The notes beneath the pieces were generated by a model. It saw only the letters and a program-made list of their open reading frames with translations, searched no databases and was not told the DNA's origin. 64,000 nucleotides of DNA from Kitasatospora sp. GP82 (lineage in GTDB: Bacteria > Actinomycetota > Actinomycetes > Streptomycetales > Streptomycetaceae): the NCBI RefSeq assembly GCF_029892105.1, contig NZ_JARZAJ010000022.1:84952-148951 (forward strand). Reading direction: 5' to 3'. Both the position numbers and the translations under genes were made by a program. Position 1 is the stretch's first letter; every line of letters starts with the position of its first letter. This document shows, piece by piece, positions 24,070 to 32,630 of this stretch.

Positions 24070-25193
24070 GGTGCCTCCACGAGCGGAGCGGCTGGTACGG
24101 GGGTCGTGAGCGGGCACGCCGCGGCTGGGGCGGTCAGGTGCAGGGCCTCCGGCAGCCGCACGGTGAACCGGGCGCCACCGAGCGGTCCCCGGTCGGCCAC
24201 GACCAGTCCGCCGCCACGCTCGACCAGGCGGCGGACCATGGCGAGCCCGAGGCCGCGCGGACGGTGTGCGGGTGCGTCCTTGCTGGTCCAGCCCTTCGAA
24301 GATCTGCTCGCGCAGCTCGGCGGGGATACCGGGCCCGCTGTCGGCAACCTCGATCAGCAGGGCGGTGCCGCTCGCCCGCAGGGTGATCTCGACCGTGCCG
24401 CCGGTGAGCGCGTCCAGGGCGTTGTCGACCAGGTTGCCCAGCACCGTGACCAGGGCGCGCGGGTCGACGGCGGCGTCCGGCAGATGGCTGCCCGGGGAGA
24501 CGGCCAGGCGGACGCCGCGCTCGGCGGCGACCGCCGCTTTGCCCGCGAGCAGTGCGGCGACGTGCGGGTCCTGCACCTGTTCGGCGATCCGGGCCGCGAC
24601 GGCGGCGTGCGATTGGGACTGCTCGGAGATGAACCGGGCCGCCTGCTCGTGGCGGCCCAGTTCCAGCAGGCCGAGCAGGGTGTGCAGGCGGTTGGCGTGC
24701 TCGTGGTCCTGGGCGCGCAGTGCCTCGGTGAGGCTGCGGGTGGTGTCCAGCTCGCGGACCAGGAACTCCAGTTCGGTGCGGTCCCGCAGGGTGACCACGG
24801 CGCCGCCGTCGGCGGTGGCCATCCGGTTGACCACCAGGACGCGGTCGTCCCGGACGGCCGGGAGGTCGGCGCCTTCGGTCCGTCCGGTGAGTACGTCGGC
24901 GAGGCGCCCCGGCCGCAGTACCTCGTCGATCGGCCGGCCTGTGCAGTCCTCGGGCAGCGCCAGCAGCCGGATGGCCTCGTCGTTGGCGAGGCGGATCCGG
25001 CCATGCAGGTCCAGGGCGACCATGCCCTCGCGGATGCCGTGCAGCATCGCCTCGCGCTCGACCAGCAGCGCCGAGATGTCGGCGACGGCGATGTTGTGCG
25101 TGCGCCGCTTGAGGCGCCGCGCCAGGACCAGGGTGGCCAGTGTGCCCGCCGCCATGCCGCCTGAGACCACCGCCGACGCCCCTGTCAGCACCC
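24066..25193 (-). pseudogene. CitA/DcuS-type sensor kinase, frameshifted and 5'-truncated
   Basis: Recognisable from the end of its second membrane helix (VVSGGMAAGTLATLVLARRLKRRTH) through a PAS-like region (REAMLHGIREGMVALDLHGRIRLANDEAIRLL), the HEHANRLHTLLGLLELG phosphoacceptor segment, and the ATPase N box (LGNLVDNALDA) and VADSGPGIP. The usual first helix and extracellular sensor (about 170 residues) are missing. Near 24290-24303 the frame slips: family sequence continues as GWTSKDAPAHRPRGLGLAMVRRL only in another minus frame, ending at 24066. Read literally, the original frame runs on without a stop into the response regulator. A sequencing error could explain the slip but not the truncation. 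Confidence 0.8.
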
Positions 25194-25996
25194 GCACCGC
25201 GGTGCGCGAACGCGCCGCCCGTAACCGGAAGTTGACCGTGTACGCGGTGCGTGCCGGGGTACTGGCCGCCTTCCTCGGACTGTGGGAGCTGGGTGCCCGT
25301 ACCGAGGTCGTCGACCCGTTCAACTTCTCCCAGCCGTCCAGGATCTGGGACCAGATCTGGCAGTGGGTCACCCACGGCACCGCGCAGGGTTCGCTCGGCG
25401 AGCAGATCGGCTACACCCTGTACGAGGCGCTCGGCGGCTGGGTCATCGGTGTCACCGGTGGTGTGCTGCTCGGGATCGCACTCGGCCGGATCCGCTTCCT
25501 GGCCGAGGTGTTCGGCCCGTACATCAAGGTGCTGAACGCGATCCCGAGGATCGTGCTCGCCCCGATCTTCCTGATCTGGTTCGGCCTCGGTCCGGCCTCC
25601 AAGGTCGCCTCGGCGGTGGTGCTGGTCCCGGTCTTCTTCAACGCCTTCCAGGGCGCCAGGGGGGTCGACCGCAATCTGGTCGCCAACGCCCGCATCCTGG
25701 GCGCCGACAACCGAAAGGTCACCCTCCAGGTGGTCATTCCCGCGGCCACCACCTGGATCTTCACCAGCCTGCACTTCGGCTTCGCCCTGATCGGTGCCAT
25801 CGTCGGCGAGTACATCGGCGCCACCAAGGGGCTCGGCCTGTTGGTCGCGGCCGCACAGGGCACCTTCAACGCGGCTGGTGTGTATGCCGCGATGACCATC
25901 TTCGCCGTGGTCGCCCTGCTCACCGAGGGCCTGCTCACCTTCGCCGAGAAGCGACTGTTCCGTTGGAAGCCCGCCGACTCCGGCGACGGCCGCTGA
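25154..25996 (+). CDS. ABC transporter permease, NitT/TauT (SsuC-like) type
   Basis: A 280-residue permease with about six helices. The BPD_transp_1 signature is clear: 'NARILGADNRKVTLQVVIPAATTWIFTSLHFGFALIGAIVGEYIG' (EAA-like loop plus following helix). Family members import nitrate, sulfonates, taurine or thiamine precursors. ATG 25154 has no usable ribosome site and lies opposite kinase coding sequence; GTG 25202 (VRERAARNRKLTVYAVRAG) begins closer to normal homology. An ATPase gene usually accompanies such permeases and is absent here. A lipoprotein gene follows after 104 bases. Confidence 0.82.
   Translation: MPPETTADAPVSTRTAVRERAARNRKLTVYAVRAGVLAAFLGLWELGARTEVVDPFNFSQPSRIWDQIWQWVTHGTAQGSLGEQIGYTLYEALGGWVIGVTGGVLLGIALGRIRFLAEVFGPYIKVLNAIPRIVLAPIFLIWFGLGPASKVASAVVLVPVFFNAFQGARGVDRNLVANARILGADNRKVTLQVVIPAATTWIFTSLHFGFALIGAIVGEYIGATKGLGLLVAAAQGTFNAAGVYAAMTIFAVVALLTEGLLTFAEKRLFRWKPADSGDGR
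25193..25206. repeat. 14-base palindrome at inferred deletion junction
   Basis: CGCACCGCGGTGCG is self-complementary. It lies exactly where recognisable kinase sequence (leftward) stops and the permease N-terminus (rightward) starts. A short palindrome is a plausible recombination scar, though this is inference. Confidence 0.4.
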
Positions 25997-26004
25997 ATCC
26001 CGTC

Positions 26005-26066
26005 GCGCTCAACCCCCTTGCGCTCAACCCCCTTGCGCTCAACCCCCTTGCGCTGAACCCCTCCTT
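26005..26066 (+). repeat. 15-base tandem repeat between permease and lipoprotein genes
   Basis: GCGCTCAACCCCCTT occurs three times in perfect tandem (26005-26019, 26020-26034, 26035-26049), followed by a fourth degenerate copy to about 26066 and a further echo GCGCTGAACC. The unit is a multiple of three; read in the downstream frame it gives LNPLA repeats, but no start codon makes that likely to be translated. Confidence 0.9.
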
Positions 26067-26100
26067 CGCGCTGAACCGCTCTGCCGAGAAAGGCCATTCG

Positions 26101-27159
26101 ATGCGCAGAACCGCCGCCGCAGCCGCCGTTGCTGCCGCGCTGCTCCTGCCCCTGACCGCCTGTGCCAATGACGCGGCCACCGGTACGCACACCGGCGCCG
26201 CACCCGCCGCCGGGGCCGTCGACGGCCCCAAGGTGAAGATCATGGTCGGCGGCCTGGACAAGGTCGTCTATCTGCCCGCGATGCTCACCCAGCGGCTCGG
26301 CTTCTTCGCCGAGGCCGGGGTCAACGTCGAGCTGATGGGCGAGCCCGCCGGGGTCAACGCCATCACCGCGCTGCTCGCCGGAGACGTCCAGGGCGCCGTC
26401 GGCTTCTACGACCACACCATCGACCTACAGGCCAAGGGCAAGATCGTCGAATCCGTCGTGCAGTTCTCGCAGGCTCCGGGCGAGGTCGAGGTGGTCTCCG
26501 CCAAGCAGGCCGGCACGATCAGGAGCGGCGCCGACTTCAAGGGCCGGAAGCTGGGCGTTACCGGCCTCGGCTCCTCCACCGACTTCCTCACCAAGTACCT
26601 CGCGGTCAAGAACGGTGTCGCGGTGAGCGAGTTCAGCCCGATCGCGGTCGGCGCGGGCCAGACCTTCATCGCCGCCATGCAGCAGGGCAGCATCGACGCC
26701 GGGATGACCACCGACCCGACGGTGGCCAACATCCTGGACAAGAAGATCGGCACGGTGCTCTACGACCTGCGCACCCCCGAGGGTTCGCGCGCCGCCCTCG
26801 GCGGGCCCTACCCCTCCTCGTCGCTCTATATGAACACCGACTGGGTGAACAAGAACAAGGACACCATCCAGAAGCTGGCCAACGCTTTCGTCAGGACCCT
26901 CAAGTGGATGTCCATCCACACCCCGGCCGAGATCGCCGCCAAGATGCCGGCCGACTACGCGCAGGGCGGCGCCGAACAGTACGCCGAGGCGATCAAGGCC
27001 ACCCTGCCGATGTTCACCACCAACGGCGTGATGCCGCCCGACGGCCTCAGGACCGTCCTCGCGGTGCTCGGCGCCTTCCATCCGGACGTCAGGGGCAAGG
27101 AAGCGTCCATAGATCTCGGCAGGACCTACACCAGCGAGTTCGTCTCCAAGGCGGGCTGA
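26101..27159 (+). CDS. ABC substrate-binding lipoprotein, NitT/TauT (NMT1-like) type
   Basis: A 352-residue lipoprotein precursor. A signal peptide ends in lipobox LTAC (about 17-20), so Cys20 would be lipidated. The periplasmic-binding fold of the NMT1/THI5-like family is supported by 'PAMLTQRLGFFAEAGVNVELM', 'ALLAGDVQGAVGFYDHTIDLQAKGK' and 'GRKLGVTGLGSSTDFLTKYLA'. It delivers ligand to the permease just upstream. ATG 26101 follows AGAAAGG. Ligand unknown; relatives bind sulfonates, nitrate or pyrimidine precursors. The missing ATPase means the importer would need one from elsewhere. Confidence 0.87.
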   Translation: MRRTAAAAAVAAALLLPLTACANDAATGTHTGAAPAAGAVDGPKVKIMVGGLDKVVYLPAMLTQRLGFFAEAGVNVELMGEPAGVNAITALLAGDVQGAVGFYDHTIDLQAKGKIVESVVQFSQAPGEVEVVSAKQAGTIRSGADFKGRKLGVTGLGSSTDFLTKYLAVKNGVAVSEFSPIAVGAGQTFIAAMQQGSIDAGMTTDPTVANILDKKIGTVLYDLRTPEGSRAALGGPYPSSSLYMNTDWVNKNKDTIQKLANAFVRTLKWMSIHTPAEIAAKMPADYAQGGAEQYAEAIKATLPMFTTNGVMPPDGLRTVLAVLGAFHPDVRGKEASIDLGRTYTSEFVSKAG

Positions 27160-27170
27160 GCCGACGGGAC

Positions 27171-27208
27171 CGTGACGGCAGCTCCAGGACGTGACGGCAG
27201 CTCCAGGA
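27171..27208 (+). repeat. Perfect 19-base tandem duplication
   Basis: CGTGACGGCAGCTCCAGGA is present twice without a gap (27171-27189, 27190-27208). Each copy carries GTGACGGCA, the left arm of the terminator that follows, so the terminator has two alternative left arms. Confidence 0.95.
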
Positions 27209-27224
27209 ATCGAGATGCCGTCAC
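27191..27224. terminator. Terminator between convergent lipoprotein and sucrase/ferredoxin genes
   Basis: 9-base arms GTGACGGCA / TGCCGTCAC around a 16-base loop. The right arm overlaps the stop codon of the minus-strand gene. A second identical left arm lies 19 bases upstream. Confidence 0.55.
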
Positions 27225-28105
27225 AGTTCCCGTATCGAGAGCACATCCATCCGGGACGGTGTGCCGGGGGCCTTGCCGCAGCTCTCCGGTCGCGCCGGTT
27301 CGCTCGCCCGCTCCGCGACCTCGACCAGCCAGCGGCGACCGTCCGAGTGCCGGACCTCGACCGGGCCGGTGGTGTGGCCGACCGTCAGACCGTCCGCCGA
27401 GGTCTCGCCGGTCAGCAGTCGCACCGCCTGTTCCGCCGCCTGGCCCGGGCGACCCCAGTAGGAGCGGCCCCGTGACCACTCGGGCACCATGTGCCCGGCC
27501 GCGGTGGCGGCCAGTACCTCCTTGGCCGCCGTCCCGGTCAGCCGCCCGTAGGCGTAGCCGTACGGCAGTACCAGCATTGTCGGGGAGAAGCGGTGTCCGC
27601 CGAGGTGGGTGACCTCCCAGACCTCGCCGCCGGCTGCCGCCAGCTCGGCCGCGAGCGGCCGGCCCAGCAGGGCGCAGCAGCGGTCGCGGCGGCCGTTGGT
27701 GCACACCAGCGCGATCGGGCCGTCCGGGTGGTCCGTACCGAAGCCGCCGTGTTCGCCGCCGCCCAGCGCTGCGAAGTCCAGCCCCAGCAGCTCCGCCGCG
27801 TCCGCCACCGCGGCCCGGCGCACCCAGGAGCGGCCCGGCGCCGTGTGCGCCACGATCACCTCGTGCCCCGCCGCGGGCAGGCGGTCCGCGTGCCGCCCGG
27901 GACGACGGATCAGCGCGATCCGAACCCCCGTACCGGCGCAGGCCGCATCCAGGGTCCGGCCCAGCTCGGCATCCAGGTGGCTCTCGGTGAGCGCCTTGGC
28001 ACCCCACGGCCCGGCCTGCTCGATCAGCAGCCAGGTCGTGGCCGTCGCCGCCGTGGCGGCCAGCGGCTCGGTCAGTTCGCGCGACAGTGTCGTACAGGTG
28101 CTCAC
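27221..28105 (-). CDS. Sucrase/ferredoxin-like family protein
   Basis: A 294-residue protein of the Suc_Fer-like (thioredoxin-fold ferredoxin) family. The diagnostic CTNGRRDRCCALLGRP (about 144-159) and HLGGHRFSPTMLVLPYG (about 178-194) match the cysteine and HxGGHRF motifs thought to hold a [2Fe-2S] centre. 'WLLIEQAGPWGAKAL' near the start is also typical. Biological role is unclear; the sucrase label is historical. It is downstream of parC in the same direction but parted by about 400 bases with hairpins, so probably has its own promoter. Confidence 0.85.
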   Translation of the reverse strand: MSTCTTLSRELTEPLAATAATATTWLLIEQAGPWGAKALTESHLDAELGRTLDAACAGTGVRIALIRRPGRHADRLPAAGHEVIVAHTAPGRSWVRRAAVADAAELLGLDFAALGGGEHGGFGTDHPDGPIALVCTNGRRDRCCALLGRPLAAELAAAGGEVWEVTHLGGHRFSPTMLVLPYGYAYGRLTGTAAKEVLAATAAGHMVPEWSRGRSYWGRPGQAAEQAVRLLTGETSADGLTVGHTTGPVEVRHSDGRRWLVEVAERASEPARPESCGKAPGTPSRMDVLSIREL

Positions 28106-28198
28106 GCCGGCAACCCTACCTGCGGGTGATCACGCGGTGGTCGCAAATCCTTGCGAGGCGACGAGCCGCCCGGCCGAGAGCACGATCGGGACCCGGGC

Positions 28199-28227
28199 TG
28201 CCGTCCGCTGCCGTGCAGCAGACGGCA
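28199..28227. repeat. Hairpin in parC downstream region
   Basis: Arms TGCCGTCCGCTGC and GCAGCAGACGGCA (one mismatch) with a 3-base loop. Close to the dispersed intergenic motif at 28243-28263, and probably part of the same repeat element. Confidence 0.5.
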
Positions 28228-28242
28228 ACCGGGCAGCGCCCA

Positions 28243-28263
28243 AGGGGCGCGAGGAACTGTGCG
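28243..28263 (+). repeat. Dispersed intergenic motif, copy 1
   Basis: AGGGGCGCGAGGAACTGTGC plus one base matches, with two differences, the complement of 46533-46553. Its core also resembles the ends of the 22659-22764 element. Such motifs are widespread between genes in streptomycetes. Confidence 0.65.
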
Positions 28264-28408
28264 ACCAGCCGCGTACGGCCTTAGACCGACCGGCAACAGG
28301 GCCCGTGGCGTCACGTGCCGATAGCTCTCGCCTGGACGCACATCCCTCGTCGCGCGCAGCGCCGCTGCGCTCTCCTCACGATGCACGCCCAGACTCGGCT
28401 CTCGACCC

Positions 28409-28431
28409 TCCCCCAGCCTTCGGCCGGGGGA
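28409..28431 (-). terminator. Terminator of parC
   Basis: 10-base arms TCCCCCAGCC / GGCCGGGGGA with loop TTC, about 70 bases past the parC stop codon. This exact style of hairpin recurs downstream of streptomycete genes. Confidence 0.7.
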
Positions 28432-28502
28432 CCCCCTTCTTGATCCACGCTCCCTGTTGCCGGTCGGTCCCAGTCAGAGCCCCGCGCCCACGGAGCGGTC
28501 GG

Positions 28503-30965
28503 CTACCTCGCCGGACCGGCCACCGAGACGATCGGCTTCGACACCGGTGTACCCGAGCCGTCCCGGCGCGGATCGCGCTCCGGCAGCTCCACCGGCACCC
28601 CGCCCACCGCCGCGGCCCGCGCCGGAGCCGCACCGGCCCAGGCGAACGCCAACGCGTCCTCACCGCGCAGGAAGCGCTGACAGCGCACACCGCCCGTCGC
28701 CCGGCCCTTGCGCGGGTACTGCTCGAACGGCGTCACCTTCCACGAGCTCTGCGCCTCGCCCGTCAGTGTCCCCGAGGTACCCGCGACGGAGACCACCACC
28801 GCGTCCGAGGCCGGATCCACTGCCGTGAACGACAGCACCCTGGCCCCGTCCGACAGCTTGATCCCCGCCATACCGCCCGCCGGACGGCCCTGCGGACGCA
28901 CCTGGCCCGCCTGGAAGCGCAGCAACTGCGCATCCGAGGTGATGAAGACGAGATCCTCCTCACCCGTGCGCAGCTCCACCGCGCCGACCAGCTCGTCACC
29001 CTCCTTGAGGGCGATCACCTCGAACTCGTCCTTGTTGGCGGGCCACTCGGGCACCACCCGCTTCACCACACCCTGCACCGTGCCCAGGGCCAGGCCCGGC
29101 GAGGACTCGTCCAGCGTCGTCAGCGCCAGCACCCGCTCGCCGTCCTCCAGACGCAGGAACTCACTCGGCGAGGCCCCACCGGCCAGCGACAGCGAAGGCG
29201 CGGGCGGCAGCGCCGGCAGGTCGATCACCGGCAGCCGCAGCACCCGGCCGATCGACGTCACCACGCCCACATCGGCCCGTGCCGTCGCCGGCACCGCCGA
29301 GACCACCACATCGTGCTTCGACCGCTTGCCGACGGGCTCCGCGGACTCCAGTGGCTCCCCGTCCGCCGTCCGCGCCAGCAGGCCCGTCGACGACAGCAGC
29401 ACCCGGCACGGATCGTCCGCCACCTCCAGCGGCACCGACAGCGCCGCACTCGGCACCGCGCCGGCCTCAAGCAGTACCGTCCGCCGCTCCGTCCCGAACT
29501 GCTTGGACACCGCGCCCAGTTCGCCCGACACCACGCTGCGCAGCTTGCTGTCCGACTCCAGGATCTCCGTCAGCTCGGAGATCTCCGCGTTCAGCTTCTG
29601 CTGCTCGTCCTCCAGCTCCACCCGGTCGAAGCGGGTGAGCCGCCGCAGCGGGGTGTCCAGGATGTACGCCGTCTGCGTCTCCGACAGCGAGAAGCGCTCG
29701 ATCAGCCGCTCCTTCGCCTGCCCCGCATTGTCGCTGGAGCGGATGATCGCAATGACCTCGTCGATGTCGACCAGCGCGACCAGCAGACCCTCGACCAGGT
29801 GCAGCCGCTCCTGCCGCTTGCGCCGCCGGAACTCGCAGCGCCGCCGAACCACCTCGAAGCGGTGGTCGACATAGACCTCCAGCAGCTCCTTCAGGCCCAG
29901 CGTCAGCGGCTGACCGTCCACCAGTGCCACATTGTTGATACCGAAGGTCTCCTCCATCGGCGTCAACTTGTAGAGCTGCTCCAGCAGTGCCTCGGGAACG
30001 AAGCCGTTCTTGACCTCGATCACCAGGCGCAGACCGTGCTCGCGGTCCGTCAGGTCCTTGACGTCCGCGATGCCCTGGAGCTTCTTCGCGCCCACCAAGT
30101 CCTTGATCTTGGCGATCACCTTCTCCGGACCCACCGTGTACGGCAGTTCGGTGACCACAATGCCCTTGCGGCGCGCGGTGACACTCTCCACCGTCGCCGT
30201 CGCCCGGATCCTGAAGGTGCCACGGCCCGACTCGTACGCATCGCGGATACCCGAAAGACCCACGATCCGCCCGCCCGTTGGCAGATCGGGACCCGGGACG
30301 AAACGCATCAGCGTCTCCAAGTCCGCGTTCGGGTGCTTGATCAGATGCCGGGCCGCGGCCACCACCTCGGAGAGGTTGTGCGGCGGCATGTTCGTCGCCA
30401 TGCCCACCGCGATCCCCGAAGCGCCGTTCACCAGCAGATTCGGGTACGCCGCGGGGAGCACCGACGGCTCCTGCTCGCTGCCGTCGTAGTTCGGCCCGAA
30501 GTCGACGGTGTCCTCGTGGATCGACTCCACCATCGCCATCGACGCCGCCGTCAGGCGCGACTCGGTGTACCGCATCGCGGCCGGCGGGTCGTCGTTACCC
30601 AGCGAACCGAAGTTCCCGTGACCGTCGATCAGCGGCAGCCGCATCGAGAACGGCTGCGCCATCCGCACCACCGAGTCGTAGATCGACGCGTCACCGTGCG
30701 GATGCAGCCGGCCCATCACCTCGCCCACCACGCGCGCGCACTTCACATGCGCGCGCTCCGGACGCAGGCCCATCTCATTGGCCTGGTACAGGATTCTGCG
30801 GTGCACCGGCTTCAAGCCGTCCCGCGCATCGGGCAGGGCGCGCGAGTAGATCACCGAGTAGGCGTACTCCAGATAGGAACCCTGCATCTCGTCGACCACA
30901 TCGACATCGAGGATCCGCTCCTCGAAATCTCCAGGCGGCGGGGTGGGCGAACTACGGCGGGCCAT
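28503..30965 (-). CDS. parC: DNA topoisomerase IV subunit A (ParC)
   Basis: An 820-residue DNA-cleaving subunit that pairs with ParE. The active-site Tyr is at about 133 (AAMRYTESRL). The quinolone-region helix reads PHGDASIYDSV, with Ala at the position equivalent to GyrA Ser83 of E. coli, as in mycobacterial GyrA, a residue linked to lower intrinsic quinolone sensitivity. The C-terminal beta-pinwheel (about 500-800) lacks a clear GyrA box, in line with ParC rather than GyrA. ATG 30965 has AAGGGAG upstream; an open frame extends further but without homology. Transcribed away from the M16 operon. Confidence 0.93.
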   Translation of the reverse strand: MARRSSPTPPPGDFEERILDVDVVDEMQGSYLEYAYSVIYSRALPDARDGLKPVHRRILYQANEMGLRPERAHVKCARVVGEVMGRLHPHGDASIYDSVVRMAQPFSMRLPLIDGHGNFGSLGNDDPPAAMRYTESRLTAASMAMVESIHEDTVDFGPNYDGSEQEPSVLPAAYPNLLVNGASGIAVGMATNMPPHNLSEVVAAARHLIKHPNADLETLMRFVPGPDLPTGGRIVGLSGIRDAYESGRGTFRIRATATVESVTARRKGIVVTELPYTVGPEKVIAKIKDLVGAKKLQGIADVKDLTDREHGLRLVIEVKNGFVPEALLEQLYKLTPMEETFGINNVALVDGQPLTLGLKELLEVYVDHRFEVVRRRCEFRRRKRQERLHLVEGLLVALVDIDEVIAIIRSSDNAGQAKERLIERFSLSETQTAYILDTPLRRLTRFDRVELEDEQQKLNAEISELTEILESDSKLRSVVSGELGAVSKQFGTERRTVLLEAGAVPSAALSVPLEVADDPCRVLLSSTGLLARTADGEPLESAEPVGKRSKHDVVVSAVPATARADVGVVTSIGRVLRLPVIDLPALPPAPSLSLAGGASPSEFLRLEDGERVLALTTLDESSPGLALGTVQGVVKRVVPEWPANKDEFEVIALKEGDELVGAVELRTGEEDLVFITSDAQLLRFQAGQVRPQGRPAGGMAGIKLSDGARVLSFTAVDPASDAVVVSVAGTSGTLTGEAQSSWKVTPFEQYPRKGRATGGVRCQRFLRGEDALAFAWAGAAPARAAAVGGVPVELPERDPRRDGSGTPVSKPIVSVAGPAR

Positions 30966-31304
30966 CGCGGCGGGGCTCCCTTGTGTCTGTCGGCTGCTCT
31001 GTCGGCTGCGTCGATCCTGTGATAACTGACTCGAACCGTACGGGGGCACGGCGCCCCCCATTGTGGACCCTCCCGCCGACAGCAACGGTCAAGGGCTGCC
31101 TCCCGACCCCGCTCGACCCCCTGTCAAGGCCCGCCCGACGGCGCTCCAACCGTGTCCCGGCCCCGCCCCGGCCCGGCCTCGCTTCCGCCCCTGGCGAACG
31201 TCCCAAGAAAGCGGACACGTCCCGGCGCCTCGCGCGTTGGACCACAATGGGACACGGTTACGTACCCCCGACCAGCAGTCGAAGACGGGAAGGACCCCAA
31301 ACGC

Positions 31305-32630
31305 ATGGCCAACCCGGCCCCCGCCGCCACCCAAGGCCTCGCCATCACCGAACACCGCCTGGCCAACGGCCTGCGCGTGGTGCTCTCCGAGGACCACCTC
31401 ACCCCCGTCACCGCCGTCTGCCTCTGGTACGACGTGGGTTCCAGGCACGAGGTCAAGGGCCGTACCGGCCTTGCCCACCTCTTCGAACACCTGATGTTCC
31501 AGGGCTCCGCCAACGTCTCCAACAACGGGCACTTCGAACTGGTCCAGGGCGCCGGCGGCTCCCTCAACGGCACCACCAGCTTCGAGCGCACCAACTACTT
31601 CGAGACCATGCCCGCCCACCAGTTGGAGCTCGCCCTCTGGCTCGAAGCCGACCGGATGGGCTCGCTGCTCGCCGCGCTCGACGACGCCTCCATGGAGAAC
31701 CAGCGCGACGTCGTCAAGAACGAGCGCCGCCAGCGCTACGACAACGTCCCGTACGGCACCGCCTTCGAGAAGCTCACCGCGCTCTCCTACCCGGACGGCC
31801 ACCCGTACCACCACACCCCCATCGGGTCCATGGCCGACCTCGACGCCGCCACCCTCGAAGACGCGCGTGCCTTCTTCCGCACCTACTACGCGCCCAACAA
31901 CGCGGTGCTCTCCATCGTCGGCGACCTGGACCCCGAGCAGACCATCGCCTGGGTCGAGAAGTACTTCGGCAGCATCCCCGCCCACGACGGCAAGCAGCCC
32001 CCGCGCGAGGGCACCCTCCCCGACACCATCGGCCGCGAGATCCGCGAACTCCTCGAGGAGGACGTCCCCTCCCGCGCCCTGATGGCCGCCTACCGCCTCC
32101 CGCACGACGGCACCCGCGAAGCCGACGCCGCCGACCTGGCACTGACCATCCTCGGCTCCGGCGAGTCCAGCCGCCTCTACAACCGCCTCGTCCGCCGCGA
32201 CCGCACCGCCGTCGCCGCCGGATTCGGCCTGCTCCGCCTCGCCGGTGCGCCCTCCCTCGGCTGGCTCGACGTCAAGACCTCCGGCGAGGCCACCATCGAG
32301 CAGATCGAGACCGCCGTCGACGAGGAACTCGCCCGCTTCGCCGCCGAAGGCCCCACGCCCGAGGAACTGGAGCGCGCCCAGGCCCAGATCGAGCGCGAAT
32401 GGCTCGACCGCCTCACCACCGTCGCCGGCCGCGCCGACGAACTCTGCCGCTACGCCGTCCTGTTCGGCGACCCCAAGCTGCTCAACAACGCGCTCCCCAA
32501 GGTCCTCGACGTCACCGCCGAAGAGGTCAAGGCCATCGCCGCCGCCCGACTGCGGCCCGACAACCGCGCAGTCCTGGTGTACGAGCCGACCACCACCGAC
32601 GACGACCAGACCGAGGAGGAGACGGCATGA
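31305..32630 (+). CDS. M16 family zinc metallopeptidase, catalytic subunit
   Basis: A 441-residue inverzincin. The inverted zinc motif HLFEH is at 58-62 (His58, Glu61, His62), with the downstream Glu in the ENQRDVVKNERRQ helix. It begins 'ITEHRLANGLRVVLSEDH' and keeps 'WYDVGSRHEVKGRTGLAHLFEHLMFQGS' typical of bacterial processing-peptidase-like enzymes. No signal peptide. ATG 31305 has GGAAGG upstream. The second subunit gene overlaps its stop by 4 bases, so the two proteins are made together and probably form a heterodimer like mitochondrial processing peptidase. Substrate unknown. Confidence 0.92.
   Translation: MANPAPAATQGLAITEHRLANGLRVVLSEDHLTPVTAVCLWYDVGSRHEVKGRTGLAHLFEHLMFQGSANVSNNGHFELVQGAGGSLNGTTSFERTNYFETMPAHQLELALWLEADRMGSLLAALDDASMENQRDVVKNERRQRYDNVPYGTAFEKLTALSYPDGHPYHHTPIGSMADLDAATLEDARAFFRTYYAPNNAVLSIVGDLDPEQTIAWVEKYFGSIPAHDGKQPPREGTLPDTIGREIRELLEEDVPSRALMAAYRLPHDGTREADAADLALTILGSGESSRLYNRLVRRDRTAVAAGFGLLRLAGAPSLGWLDVKTSGEATIEQIETAVDEELARFAAEGPTPEELERAQAQIEREWLDRLTTVAGRADELCRYAVLFGDPKLLNNALPKVLDVTAEEVKAIAAARLRPDNRAVLVYEPTTTDDDQTEEETA

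Larger units (their letters stand above)
28106..28502. other. 397-base region between parC and the sucrase/ferredoxin gene
   Basis: No credible gene. It holds three structures: a GC hairpin with TTC loop at 28409-28431, a 13-base-arm hairpin with one mismatch at 28199-28227, and a copy of a dispersed motif at 28243-28263 (core AGGGGCGCGRGGAACTGYGC). Confidence 0.7.

Noticed and set aside
23380..25380. A natural hybrid kinase-regulator protein
   Set aside because: The joining segment (PSARPRARHGPPPGRAWRRT and on) is nonsense, while the normal kinase end exists in another frame with a GTGA overlap. A frameshift is the simpler reading.
27609..31022. Long plus-strand open frame opposite parC
   Set aside because: Antisense shadow of parC and the sucrase/ferredoxin gene; Arg/His/Pro-rich composition without domains.
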